Source: Impatiens glandulifera
Taxonomy: Eukaryota; Streptophyta; Magnoliopsida; Ericales; Balsaminaceae
NCBI RefSeq assembly: GCF_907164915.1
Contig: NC_061868.1
Coordinates: forward strand, 44,887,689-44,951,688
Direction: 5' to 3'
Length of the DNA stretch: 64,000 bases
The notes below the pieces were generated by a model. The model saw only the letters and a list, made by a program, of their open reading frames with translations, was not told the origin of the DNA and made no database searches. Below are positions 13,455 to 26,791 of the stretch, one piece after another. Made by a program: the position numbers and the translations under genes. The number at the start of each line of letters is the position of its first letter. Within the stretch, counting starts at the first letter, position 1.

Positions 13455-16443
13455 ATGCAGAAACGGCGGTGGAGATTCTTAGGACTGCTAAGGCGGTTTT
13501 TAACATTCGCCATCGGCTCGATAAGTCTGGTGGCTCTGTTTTCATGTCATATACATCTTTCTCCATCGTCCGACTCGCCAAAGTTGCTTGATTACTCTTC
13601 GTATAACCTTCCAAAGGTTTATTATTACTCAGTTATTTGATTCTTCTGCTTCTTCCGCTTATTCTTTAGCTAATTTGTATTGCGCTAAACTTAGTTGAGT
13701 TCGCTAGGGTTCGTAATTGTTCTATTTTGATCAGTTCTAGCATTTTCCGTGGTAATTTTGTTTGACTTCTTTTGGTTGTATATATCCACACGTCTGATTA
13801 ATACGTGTATTAGTTTTGGAACTTTCTGGTCATACATTTGTCTTTTACCAAACTTACGTGTTTAGTGCTCTTTAAGAACCGAAAGATTCCATCTCTTAAT
13901 GATTTTGCTCAATTGTGTATAACCTAAATGGTTGAATTTGATTAGAAATCAAGTGAACAACGAAGCTGGAAGATAGATGATACGGATCAACACTTGTCAG
14001 AAGTTTCTCATCCTTCACGAAAGGTTTTGTACATCTTTTACTTTAACTATGAGCCATTTGGCATGTGAATTGAAAGTATAATTGATGAACAATAGGAAGG
14101 CAGTGTGTTGGGCTAGATTTGCATGTGTTTTGCTGCAAAAAAATTAGTCATGCTTCTTTCATGTTTTCACTCCTTTAGACTTGACAGTTGGATGATGCAA
14201 AGAAGAGTTTGAACATTTTCAATTCCAAGCTGTGGAAGCCACCACCTAAACGTGATTATGGTCCATGTGTGGACTCGTCTTCGAACTACACATGTATGCA
14301 ACTTTGTTTATCAGAATCCTTTTTAACTGCTTTTTTTTACGCTAAATTGTTTTTTATCTTCAGCACCAGAGGAGGGATCTGGAGGTTACCTTCTTGTTCA
14401 TACTAATGGCGGGCTGAATCAGATGCGAGCTGGGGTTTGTTTTCTTTCTCTTCATTTAGCTGCCCTTGTTTTAGCCTTCTAAGACTCTAAAGGAGAAAAA
14501 GGCTTCGGTTTTTGATATATCCCAAAGAAACTAAACCTAACAAAATAGTAGCAATTCTTCTGTTCGTATATGGATTTATTTATTTATTTCCAAATTGATT
14601 GATATTTCATTCTTTATTATTGTAGATATGCGACATGGTTGCTGTGGCTCGTATTATAAATGCTACTCTTGTTATTCCAGAACTGGATAAACGATCATTT
14701 TGGCAGGACACTAGGTATTATAGCCTTTTGTTTTGCTGTTGGAACATTAACCCCGGATGGAAACACTTACTGTTTTTGTATGTGGATACATTTCCATCTG
14801 TTTATATATCTGGATATAGGTGTTCTGTATCTAGGAACGGATCCATATACAAAAACATTAAGTGTTTCCACATTGGGCCGCGTCTTTCTTGAATTCTCTT
14901 TGTCTGGTGTTAATTTATCTTGTACGTGGCAGCAACTTTTCTGATGTTTTTGACGAAGATCATTTCATTAGTTCATTGAGCAATGATGTAAAGATTGTGA
15001 AAAAGCTCCCTAAGAAACTCTCAGCTGCTACTCGTGCAGTAAAGAATTTCAGAAGCTGGTCTGGATTAAATTATTACCAGGAAGAGATAGCTAGCTTGTG
15101 GACTGATTATCAAGTATGTTAGTTAGTCATTGAACAATTCATTTTTCCTTATTGCAAAGCAAGCAGTATTAACTTTCTGCTAGCTGCATTTTGTTTAGGT
15201 CATTCGAGCAGCGAAATCTGATTCACGGCTAGCAAATAATAATCTTCCCCTTGATATTCAGAAGTTGCGTTGCCGAGCTTGTTACAAAGCTTTACGCTTC
15301 TCACCAAGGATCGAGGCAATGGCAAAAGTAAAACACAATCTATAATTCTAACTTCCAAAAGTAGGACATGTTTAATTTGGCTGTTTGGTTTTGCAGTTGT
15401 TGGTTGACCGTATGAGATCCTATGGTCCTTATATTGCTTTGCATTTACGATACGAGAAAGACATGCTTTCTTTTAGTGGTTGTACGCATGGTTTGTCACC
15501 CGAAGAAGCTGAGGAACTAAAGATAACCAGGTGGGTATTGTATTTGTATTTTAGTTTTATTGAGTTTAGGGTTTTAATTGTTATTTTTATGAATAGGGAG
15601 AATACTGCATATTGGAAAATAAAAGAGATAAATTCGACTGAGCAGAGGAGCAAAGGTTATTGCCCCTTAACACCAAAGGAAGTAGGAGTTTTCCTCAATG
15701 GTTTTGGATTTCCTTCCAGCACTCCGATATATATGGCTGCTGGAGAGATATACGGAGGTGATTCGCATATGACTGATCTGCAATCGCGTTTTCCCTTGTT
15801 AATGAACAAGGTATAGGGCTTGGGAGTTTGTGGTCGATTTGTTGCTTCTTCTTTTTCCTCAAATTGATTTATTTCAGGAAAAATTGTCATCGAGAGAAGA
15901 ACTTGAGCCATTTGTGAATCACGCATCTCAAATGGCTGCATTAGACTACATAGTGTCAGTGGAGAGTGACATATTTATTCCTTCATTTTCCGGGAACATG
16001 GCTAGGGCAGTTGAAGGACATCGTCGTTTCCTAGGACATCGGAAGACCATTTCTCCAGACAGGTAAAAGATTAGTCCCCTGTTTCTTATTTTTTTTGGAT
16101 TTAAGTTTGTTAAACGAGATTATGTTTAGGAAAGCCCTTGTTCGCCTTGTTGACAAAATAGAGGCGGGAACTTTGAAAGAGGGGAAAAAGTTGTCCAACC
16201 GCATTTTTGAAATTCACAGACGAAGGTAAGAGAATGATATGATTATTCCACAAAACAAAAATAAAACATATCCTTAAATGATTTGGTTGTTGTTGTGTTG
16301 TGTTGTCTAGACAAGGATCTCCTCGGAAGAGAAAAGGTCCGATAACTGGAACGAAAGGAATGGATAGGTTTCGTTCAGAAGAGTCGTTTTACGAGAATCC
16401 ATTGCCCGATTGTCTGTGTCAGAATCAAAGCACAATGGTTTAG
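13455..16443 (+). CDS. O-fucosyltransferase family protein (type II membrane glycosyltransferase)
   Basis: Twelve exons (13455-13616, 13946-14023, 14188-14293, 14364-14434, 14626-14714, 14933-15113, 15199-15327, 15397-15530, 15597-15810, 15878-16062, 16130-16225, 16311-16443) join in phase to 525 aa. The start is the first ATG; the open frame further upstream lacks one. A basic N-terminus and a hydrophobic anchor (about residues 13-33) predict a type II Golgi membrane protein. The catalytic region shows the family signature [16 protein letters not shown], then [51 protein letters not shown] and the late [10 protein letters not shown] motif. These plant proteins are annotated as GDP-fucose protein O-fucosyltransferase-like, and some relatives are pectin rhamnosyltransferases, so the donor and acceptor are not certain. 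The basic tail ends in a Cys-containing segment (PDCLCQNQ). Confidence 0.92.
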
Positions 16444-17802
16444 TTTAGATTAGTTCATTACGGAGGTAACTAATTAACTCTGAGATAGTGAATTCTTACC
16501 ACACTTGATTTGAGAGAGTTCATTCAGATCATATGTATTTAACTGGGATGATGCATTCATTGTTTATTGAATTTCTGTGTTTATAGATAAATATATGGTT
16601 GTAACTTTGAAACAAAAAAGAGTAATAATTCTTTTCATTGTTTACTTTCTTTGGTCTCAATGGATCATAACCATTCATTCCTTTTAATTTAAGGTATTCT
16701 TATTAGAAATCGAACTTGTAGAATTAGTTTATTAGACTCTAAACTAGTTGAATCTTGAAATGTGAATGGATGAATATTGTGTTCATATTGAATTCATTAA
16801 TGTGTCTTAAGTTTTGCTTTGTGTTCTTTCAACCAAATGAAATAAACAACTGGATTTAGGTTTCACCTTCTGATGAATAATTGTTTTATAAGAAGTTTAT
16901 TATTATTATTGGTGTTATTTTATAATATAACTAATATATTTAGTAATAATTTATGACGAATAAATTAACCTAATTAAATCGATATTTTAATTTATTAATG
17001 AATCCAAACCCAGAATGAGATTTTTTAGAATAGAGGTTATTGATTTAATTGAAACACTCACCTTAAGTTTAATTATACAAATGTATTTTTTTTTTGTTAA
17101 GTATAACATTCAAATTATTAACTAATATGAAAAATAAAAGTTAAAAAATAAGTCATATTAAATGAACCAATCCTTGAGGAGATCGAGATAAGGGTCCCAC
17201 GAAAAAGATCCCCGTGAACTCCTACCCCACCATATTTGGGAAGAAGAAGAATAATACAGTAACTTTGACCATAAGGATCTGTTTGTTTCAAGATTTGGAT
17301 ATAATAATTTATTTTAATTATATCATTTTCTTTTATATTAAAATATATTCTTTATCCAACCCTACCAAGAAGAAGAATTTCAAAAAAAAAATTATATAAA
17401 TAAAATAAAAAATTTAAATATGATAAAAAATGGCGTGCCACAACAATGTTTTTGTGAATTGTGCCATTCTCTATCTTTCTCCATCTAGTTGTAGATAAGA
17501 ATGAAAATTAATTTAATCAAAATAAACTACTATATTTTTTATTCACTCAATTAAACATTTAAACTATCAAACTTAATTATTATTATTATTTAATATATTT
17601 TGTTTTTTTATAATGTATTTAAATAATATAAAAAAATAAACCATCACATCATGAGATAATTAGTATATTGTAGGACTAGAAGGTACTTTTAAAAGTAAAG
17701 ATTTATTTAAAAGAAATTATCTGAATTTATAATTCAGCATTCTAGAAAGAAAGAACATATTCTAGAGAGAGAAACTGGTCTTCAACATTGTTTTAGAGAG
17801 AG
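16444..17802. other. Intergenic between the glycosyltransferase and VQ genes
   Basis: The first 200 bp or so is probably 3' untranslated region. The rest is AT-rich with no gene. The short frame at 17214-17399 is low-complexity Lys/Ile-rich and is not supported. A short leader with GAGAGA runs precedes the ATG at 17803. Confidence 0.55.
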
Positions 17803-18468
17803 ATGGATAAAAGCAGCTCAGACTCAACCACCATTAATGGTGGCGGCGGCGTAAATAGAGATAATCAGTTCCTTAAACATCTCAACAAGGTTTCTCATCA
17901 CAAGATCTCCAAACCCGCTCGAAGACCCGCTTTCGACCCGCCTCCACCGCAACCGCAACCGCCTCTTCAAGCACCTCCTCAGCAAAATCAGCCGCCTGTA
18001 TACAACATAAATAAGAGCGATTTCCGTGACGTTGTTCAGAAATTAACCGGGTCACCCGCCCACGAACGATTATCGGGTACTCCTCCCTGCCCGATTCAAC
18101 CACCTAAACAACCCAACTCCCGTCTTCAACGGATCCGGCCGCCGCCCCTCGTACAAATCAATAACCTCGTATTTCCGCCGCCGGTATACCCAACTAATTT
18201 AAGACCGCCGCCGGTACCCTTTTCGCCTCTGCCGCCGTTACCGCCGGTATACACGTCGGTGCCGGAATTTCCTTTCTCCAACTACATGCATTTCCTCCAT
18301 GGACAAGTCTCTGGTTTAGACTATGATCTGGCACAAAACGAGGCGATTGCTCCGCCACCGCCGCCGCATAACATGGTATCTGGTCCTATAACGTCGTCGG
18401 CGCCGGTGAGTTTCCGACCATCTTCTCCGTTGCCTTTTGGGTGCCTATCACCTAGGTCAGCAGCATAG
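17803..18468 (+). CDS. VQ9: VQ motif-containing protein, VQ9-like
   Basis: Intronless, 221 aa. The VQ motif FRDVVQKLTG is at residues 74-83, preceded by QPPVYNINKSD and followed by SPAHERLSG, the arrangement of Arabidopsis VQ9 and its relatives. The N-terminal NQFLKHLNKVSHHKISKP block is also shared with that group. The rest is proline-rich with repeated PPP.PP stretches and several Ser-Pro sites that MAP kinases could phosphorylate. VQ proteins are nuclear cofactors that bind WRKY transcription factors through the VQ motif; VQ9 is linked to salt-stress responses with WRKY8. The protein ends at LPFGCLSPRSAA, where remembered homologues continue with further Ser/Pro-rich sequence, so the C-terminus appears short. 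GC-rich coding sequence contrasts sharply with the AT-rich surroundings. Its neighbours (14-3-3, SnRK2, JMJ21) support the VQ9 assignment. Confidence 0.85.
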   Translation: MDKSSSDSTTINGGGGVNRDNQFLKHLNKVSHHKISKPARRPAFDPPPPQPQPPLQAPPQQNQPPVYNINKSDFRDVVQKLTGSPAHERLSGTPPCPIQPPKQPNSRLQRIRPPPLVQINNLVFPPPVYPTNLRPPPVPFSPLPPLPPVYTSVPEFPFSNYMHFLHGQVSGLDYDLAQNEAIAPPPPPHNMVSGPITSSAPVSFRPSSPLPFGCLSPRSAA

Positions 18469-20749
18469 CGTATCCCCAATTCTTTTTTGTTGTCAGGTTA
18501 AGGCCTTGTTTGATTTAGATACAGTTTATTATTATTATTATAATGTAAGAAGTAACTATTATTATTAATATATTATATATATATAGGAGTGAATTCTAAG
18601 ATGATTGTAGAGAAATTTGTTTCATAGATTACTGATATTTGATTTGATAATCCTTTGGTATATCTTAAATATTTTATTTATTATTTATTGATGTTGTTTG
18701 TAGTCTTTTTGACCAAAACATGGACTGCTTTTTTAGTTATTTGAAAATAAGGCACAAGTGTAATTTATAAAAAGTTTTTTAAAAGAATGAAAACCTACTT
18801 TGATTTTCTCTTTATAATACAATACATCTTTTAATGTAGATTTTAATTTCAACTTAATTTTTTAATATTTTTTGGTAACAGGTGTTTGATGGCTATATAA
18901 TTTAGAACATCAAATCTTTACATAAGATCTTTTGTAATTATTCTAATAGGTTTTTATAAACTTATTTAATGTAAGCTTAATAGTATAGTATTTAAGGATG
19001 ATAATAGAGTGTAAATGAATTTACCATCAACACTAAATTTTAGTTTTGAATTGATTTAGAAAAAGTTATCGGTTCATAATATGTGAGGAGCATCATTTTT
19101 TATTATAAACGACAATAATAATATTTATTTTTATTTTAACTAAACTAATTTGTAATACAAATAGTTTATTAAATTAAATATTTATTTGTCTACTTAATAT
19201 GTTTATTTTAATATACAAGTAAAAATATAATAAAAAATAATATATATTTGTAATGTTGTAAATATAAGTTGGAATTATATTGGTGACAGAGAAAGCTAGT
19301 TTTTTAACTTTTTTTTAGTCAAATTAGGAAAAATAGTCTAAACAATACAATTCAAATAGGACTTTCAGACCATATTAAATTGACATCCTACTCGTTTGAT
19401 AAAATGAATTAACACCATTAATAGATTATTTCGGTCATTTTCTCTTTTTAAATAATTAATTATCATTATTCAAATAAAGAGTTGCAAATATAAAATTATT
19501 ATTATTTTATATTTTTATTTTTTTTGGTTTTCTTAAACTATTCTTATCATTTTTAATTTAGATAATCATTTTAAAAAGAAAGTTACAAATACAAAATTAA
19601 ACTAAAAAATAAAATTAACAAAATTAATTACTAAACACAGAAATGTTAAATAAAATGATAAATTTGCAAAAACTAAAATTTTATTGAAGAAAATCTAACA
19701 ATTTTGTAATGTTAAATATTCATGAGGACCATGAATTTAAATATTCATGAGGACCGTGAATGAGTAAAACAAGACACAAACCAATCAAAGATATAAGAAA
19801 ATATATTTTTAAAATTGAGCTACATTAAAAGTTGATGGTTCATAAATACAAATGAAAAAACAACTTTAGATTCGGTAATTTCATCTCATATGTATATCAG
19901 AAAAAACTGACACAAATTTAACAAATAAAAAAAACAACTTTAGATTCGGTAATTTCATCTCATATTCGTATCAAAAATATCCGATCCGACCAAATAAGAG
20001 GTTATATTGAACAAAATTAGCACAAAATCAAATCCAAAAGTGGTTGGAAGAAGAAAAAAACAATTTTTTTAAAAGATTTCTTCTAGAAATTTGAGTGTTT
20101 TTGTAAATTAGAAATTGGACAATTCAATGGCAATAGTATGTTGTATATTTTATCTTTCATATGACCTTCTGTCTGTATAGCTTACAAGAAAATTATGATT
20201 TAGAATTCAATATCAACTAAACGGTCAAGTATGTTTGTTATTATCTAAACGGTCAAGTATGTTTGTTATTATCTAAACGGTCAAGACTTATTTATGCTTA
20301 TATACCAAATCAAACTAGTCCTTAAATCTTTATCTAATAAAGAAATAAAATGTTAAAAAGCAAATATTGCATCAAATACTTGCTTGTGATTCTAAGTTAA
20401 TTGGGAGTACAGTGTACACCTAAGATTTTAGAATTAGGTTAACTTAATCAATTAAAAAATATATAATCATTTCAATCATTATTATTGTTAACTTGCAAAA
20501 CATTAAATACATAAATAAAAAGAGAAATTGGTAATCACCCGAAATCACATTAAGCAAACAACATAACAATAGTAAAAGTAGGAAATTTTGAAGGTTCCAG
20601 TATAACAAGCATGAAAGCCTACAACATTCTGATTCCTAATCATAGGAATTTAGAAAGCAAACAAGCAATCAAATCACCTTCTCCCAGTTTATATATATAT
20701 AAAAAAGATACCCACAACAGGAGAAACCCTAAAATTCAAATTCAGTCTC
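18469..20749. other. Intergenic, small tandem repeats, no gene
   Basis: AT-rich sequence between VQ9 and the 14-3-3 gene. It holds an imperfect 26-bp duplication at about 19712-19757 (ATTCATGAGGACC.TGAAT), two copies of ACTTTAGATTCGGTAATTTC at about 19862 and 19938, and a 30-bp tandem repeat at 20215. The end nearest 20750 is probably 3' untranslated region of the 14-3-3 gene. Confidence 0.55.
20215..20285. repeat. 30-bp tandem repeat, about 2.4 copies
   Basis: The unit CTAAACGGTCAAGTATGTTT plus GTTATTAT occurs twice exactly, followed by a partial third copy (CTAAACGGTCAAG). Confidence 0.85.
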
Positions 20750-21796
<1,047 letters not shown>

Positions 21797-22128
21797 AGTC
21801 GTTCCTTGTTGAATCTCCGATTTCCTGGTGTAGATTTGAAAGAGAGATAGAAATGGCGGAAGGAGAGAGAAACGCGTAGACTTTGCCCCTTTTCTCCCTG
21901 GCGGCCATTTACTTTTGTGAGATCAAACAAATCTTAGCCGTTGGATTAAAACTTTAGTGCTGGACCATGACGCTGGCCTGTGGGACCACTAAACCCTTGG
22001 GCCTTATAATCAAACAGGCCCAATCTTATGGGTCCTATGATCTATTATATTCAGACCCAGTCCAGTAAATGCGCCAGGGACACCAATTCGTAAGAGTATG
22101 TCGTCGAGTGACGCGTACTACACAGATA
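21797..22128 (-). other. 5' region of the 14-3-3 gene
   Basis: Contains the presumed 5' leader and core promoter of the leftward 14-3-3 gene. No other gene is seen before the Helitron end at 22129. Confidence 0.5.
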
Positions 22129-22951
22129 TCTATATATATATATATATAATGTTTAATTTTTAAAGTGTTTGAATTACCGGGTTGAGAACTGTGGTTAATT
22201 TGGATATATATGAGAGTAAATGGATACTTGGGTCGGATTATGGGTTAACCCGTCCATAAACTTGAAACGGTTAAAAATAAAATTAAAAATGCTATAGGTA
22301 TGGTTCGAACTTGCAACCTAACAAAACAAATACAATATTTTAACCAACTAAGATAATAACACTTTATATTTTAAATTCAACCCAAAATTTGATAAAGGCG
22401 TGACATTTTAACAATATAAGTTCAACTTTTTAACTAACTAATATATATATATATATAATGATGCTTAATTTTTAAAGTGTCCGGATTGCCGGGTCGAGAA
22501 CTGTGGTTAATTTGGATATATGTGAGAGTAAATTGATACTTATGTCGAATTGTGGGTTGACCCGCCCATAAACTTAAAACGGTTAAAAATAAAATTAAAA
22601 ATGTTATAGGTATGGTTCGAACTTGCAACCTAACAAAACAAATACAACATTTTAACTAACTAGGCTAATAACACTTTATATTTTAAATTCAACCCAAAAT
22701 TTGATAAACGCGTGACATTTTAACAATATAAGTTCAACTTTTTAACTAACTAATATATATATATAATGATGCTTAATTTTTAAAGTGTCTGAATTGTCGG
22801 GTCGAGAACTGTAGTTAATTTGGATATATATGAGAGTAAATTGATACTTGGGTCGGATTGTGAGTTGACTCGCCCATAAAAATTTTACCGTAATATTTTT
22901 TTCACGGTTTTTTATATTATTACTCGTGCAAATGCACGGAATACATGCTAG
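22129..22951 (+). mobile_element. Non-autonomous Helitron with internal tandem units (copy 1)
   Basis: An 823-bp element with the hallmarks of a Helitron: 5' TC (22129) preceded by A, 3' CTAG (22948-22951) followed by T, no target duplication. A short palindrome CGTGCAAATGCACG lies about 10 bp before the 3' end. The body consists of about 2.5 direct copies of a roughly 310-bp unit (from about 22137, 22441 and 22751), each opening with a TATATA run and AATG.TTAATTTTTAAAGTGT. It has no coding capacity. Related copies lie at 44762 and 49487 in the same orientation. Confidence 0.85.
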
Positions 22952-24780
22952 TTTACGTGATAACACAAGGGGAGTGGTCATTTATAGGCATGACAAATGT
23001 TTGGGTTTCGGGGGACCCGAACCGGACTCGAATTTGTCCCGAAAAAATCGGGTATTTAAATTATCCGAAATATCGGTTCGGAACTGATGGGTACCCGGAA
23101 CTAGGCCTAGGCCTGTAAGTAAACTGACCGAACCGCCTGGAACCGAACCAAACCGCCTAAAACCGAACAAAAACAAGTTGATCCAATCAACCTAAAACCC
23201 GACAGTCTGAAATAGCTTGAATCGAAGTCTTTTGGTTCGATTTGTCGGTTTATTATTTGTCAAACCGAACCACCGATATGTTATATTTTTGGGTTTGGAA
23301 TAATTTTTTGTGTGGATGAGAAAGAACTTCATCTTCATTCTCATCCTCATTCATTTCTATAAAAACTTTTTCTTTCTCACACAGTTTATAATATTTTATG
23401 TTAATAATAAGTAATGATCTTGTTCTTTGTTATCATTATTCTTTGTTATCTTTTATGTTCTAATTTTTTGTAGGGAGGTATTCCTAATTCAAAAATTTAT
23501 ATTATAGAAAATAATTTTGAGATTTAGGATCGAAGTCCAACTAACATGGTTTTATACCATGTATCTAAGACAATGTCTTTAACAAATTTACAAATTATAA
23601 AAAAAAAATAACTGTTTTACAAATTTTAATTTTAGTTAATTTTTAAATTGAGCAAACCGAATAAACCGATCGAACCGATTAAATCGAATTTATCAATAAA
23701 CTAAAACCGACGGTTTATGATTTAGGAAAACCGTCCTCAACGGTTGTGTTGTACATTTTGGTTTATAAACCAGGCCGAACTGATTCTTTTAAACAATTTT
23801 TTTTACTCATTTAACTACTTTAATATATTTTTACTTTTTGAACATAGTTAAATATAATTTGAAATAATTTAAAAAATTTAAACTTTTTAACTTAATTTTT
23901 AAATTTTCAATAATACAAAAAAAAAATCAATTTTTATTAAGATTTAAAAAAATATTTAGTAAAAAAATATAAAATATTTTATTAATTAAAAAAACAAACA
24001 TCCCAAAATTATATCACATAAAAATAAATAATATTTAAAAAAAAAAACTAAGGTTAATAATTAAAAACAAATTAACTCTCTAATATATATTTCTTTTTAG
24101 CTCTCTTTTCTTTTTCTTCTCTTCCCTCCCTTCTTTTTCTTTTTTTCTCAATCATGTGTATTTTTTTTCTTTCATTTTACAAAATTTTCATTATAAAAAA
24201 AATAAACTATGTTATAAAAAAAAATAATGAAACTGGAACGGAATATTGAAATAAAGTATAACAAAGAAAAAAACATTTCAAACATATTTCAATAAAATCA
24301 ATTAGTTCTGACCCGAAATTACCTAGAATTGAAAATAAAAAAAATTATCCGTTGGGACAAAAATACCATACCTAGTCATTTCCACAAATATTATTAGTCA
24401 AGGATCATCTCCTCAAATAAAATTTTTATTAGAGTCATTTCATCAAATTTTATTTCCCCCAACATACGATATACGTGTTTCGTAGAGAAATAAAGTCTAT
24501 TAAAAAATGGAAATGAAGAAATATAATAATTTAATTAATAGTGGAGTAAAGCATTAAATCTCTATATTTAATTATCTATTGTATTTCGTCGTTTTATAAA
24601 ATGACTTAATAGTTAAGATAACTGTAGCCAATAATAATCCACCACGAGAATTTTTACCGGGAACGCCTCCCAAGAACAGCAGATTTTCCCGTCGTCTTCT
24701 TCATCATCACCATCTCCATATTTTCAATTTGTAGTTTAAAAACTGAAGAAGACTCATTGAAGATCGATCAGTTTATAGAA
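22952..24780. other. Intergenic with decayed repeat sequence; SnRK2 upstream region
   Basis: No gene. Two blocks rich in short AACCGA/ACCGAACCG motifs (about 23100-23290 and 23650-23780) flank AT-rich sequence and look like the subterminal parts of an unidentified non-autonomous DNA transposon; no clear ends were found. At about 24400-24470 GAGTCATTTCATCAAATTTT resembles the right end of the small element at 43398. The last 100 bp is the leader of the SnRK2 gene. Confidence 0.45.
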
Positions 24781-26458
24781 ATGGATCGGTATGAAGTCGT
24801 GAAGGATTTAGGTGCAGGCAATTTCGGTGTTGCTAAGCTTGTTCGTGATAAATGGAGTAATGAACTTTTAGCCATCAAATTCATCGAGAGAGGCTCTAAG
24901 GTCATTCTTCTTCTTCTTCTTCTTCTTCTTCATTCTCTTTTAATTGATCATCATCGGACTTATTATATCTTCTTATTTCTGTAGATTGATGAACATGTAC
25001 AGAGGGAAATTGTTAATCATAGATCGCTTAAGCATCCTAATATTGTCAGATTCAAAGAGGTAACTGATTTATGAACCGCTGAGTTGATTTTGATTTGAAG
25101 TTTATTAACTGTTGTTTATTTTGATTTGATTTCAGGTCCTGTTAACGCCTACGCATCTGGCGATAGTGATGGAATATGCTTCAGGAGGAGAGCTTTTTGA
25201 AAGAATATGCAATTCTGGACGATTCAATGAAGATGAGGTTCAACAAGATCAAATTTATTATATTTATTGATTTTACTTTAGTTATCACTTATCATAATTG
25301 ATTAATAATTGTGGTTGGATCAGGCAAGATTTTTCTTCCAACAATTGATATCAGGGGTTAGCTATTGCCATTTGATGGTATTGATTCTTGAATTCCTCTT
25401 ATGATCATGATGGAATCTAAGATTATGACCTAGGAAATAACTGTTTGATTTATTAGCTACAATAATAATAATAATAATGCAGGAAATATGTCATAGAGAT
25501 CTTAAGCTTGAAAACACACTTCTAGATGGAAGTGGTGCGCCTCGGGTTAAAATTTGTGACTTCGGATACTCTAAGGTAGAGAAGAGAACCTAGCTATAGT
25601 TGAGTTGTTATCGAATAATCAAATGTTGTTTTTGAAATTTGTTTGATTTTGCAGTCCTCTGTCTTTCATTCGCAACCGAAATCGAGGGTGGGAACACCTG
25701 CCTACATTGCACCGGAGGTGTTTGCGAAGAAAGAATACGATGGAAAGGTGATTGATGAGTTTGTAAGTTGTTTGTTTGTTTGTTTAAAGTTTTCTTACTT
25801 GAATGTCATGACAGATTGCAGATGTTTGGTCTTGTGGGGTGACATTATACGTGATGGTGATTGGAGCGTACCCTTTTGAAGATCCTGCAAATCCTAAAAA
25901 CTTTGGCCACACTATTGCTGTAATGAACTATTTGTGTTTGTTATGTCTTGTTTTTTTGTCTGTTGTTGACAATTATGTTTATGGGTGGCAGAGGATTCTT
26001 AATGTTCAATACTCAATACCGGATTATGTTCGAGTTTCAATTGAGTGTAGACATCTTTTATCTCGTATCTTCGTGGCCGACCCTGAAAAGGTAATTGTGT
26101 TGTCGAAGATCTGGTTTCAGCAGATTCGAGTTTTAAAATCTGAATTATGAATGTGCAGAGGATAACGATTGCAGAGATTAAGAAACACCCTTGGTTCTTA
26201 AAGAACTTGCCGATAGAATTGTGGGAAAATGGTTCTTTTGCGAAGAAGGAGGTGAACAATCCTCCTCAGAGCCTGGAAGAAGTACTGACCATAATTGAGG
26301 AGGCGAGGATACCTCCTGAAGATGCGCCTGAAAACACAGATCATAATGAAAACATGGATCATCTCTATATGGGAAAAAGTATCGATATGGACGGGATGGA
26401 ACTGGAAGAAGACGACGATGATTACGAGGAAGTGGAAACTAGTGGGGACTTTGTGTAA
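24781..26458 (+). CDS. SRK2C: SnRK2 serine/threonine protein kinase, group 2 (SnRK2.7/2.8-like)
   Basis: Nine exons (24781-24900, 24985-25059, 25136-25237, 25324-25377, 25483-25575, 25655-25747, 25815-25919, 25992-26090, 26159-26458) join in phase to 346 aa. SnRK2 kinases act in osmotic-stress and ABA signalling in cytosol and nucleus. Visible are the glycine loop GAGNFGVA (11-18), Lys33, HRDLKLEN (121-128), DFGYSK (143-148), an activation segment with Ser154 and Ser158, GTPAYIAPE (161-169), the SnRK2 box [14 protein letters not shown] and an acidic tail ending GDFV. The tail and VREIVNH-type residues point to the SnRK2.7/2.8 group rather than OST1. The residue after Ser158, normally Thr (KSTVGT), is Arg here. 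The symbol (SnRK2.8) rests on similarity and neighbour order; SnRK2.7 is the alternative. Confidence 0.93.
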
Positions 26459-26788
26459 GCTTGAATGAGTTCAGAGCTTCATTCAAGTGAAATCGGACCA
26501 TTTTTTTAAGTTTATAGAGTAAAAGCTTGAGTCGGATGTTTTTATTGTGTTGTAAGTTGTAACTTGTAAGATGTCTACTTTTGTGTAAATATAATTACAT
26601 ATTTATGTTTTTTTTAATATAATCATTTTGAACCTGAAAAAAGAGATGAATGTAAAAGTTATTTTTCCGAGGAAAACTGTTTATCATTTTTTAAAAATAA
26701 TTAAAATGTTTATCAAATTAATGATGCACTTTTGGGTTTATTATAGTTTATTATAATTTTACAATAAACTTGATTTATTTAAAAATGT
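26459..26788. other. 3' flank of the SnRK2 gene
   Basis: Presumed 3' untranslated region followed by AT-rich spacer; nothing else seen. Confidence 0.5.
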
Positions 26789-26791
26789 TAA

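Noticed and set aside
22600..22640. GGTTCGAACTTGCAACC, resembling a tRNA B box
   Set aside because: It is repeated in every Helitron unit, and no cloverleaf or A box fits around it.
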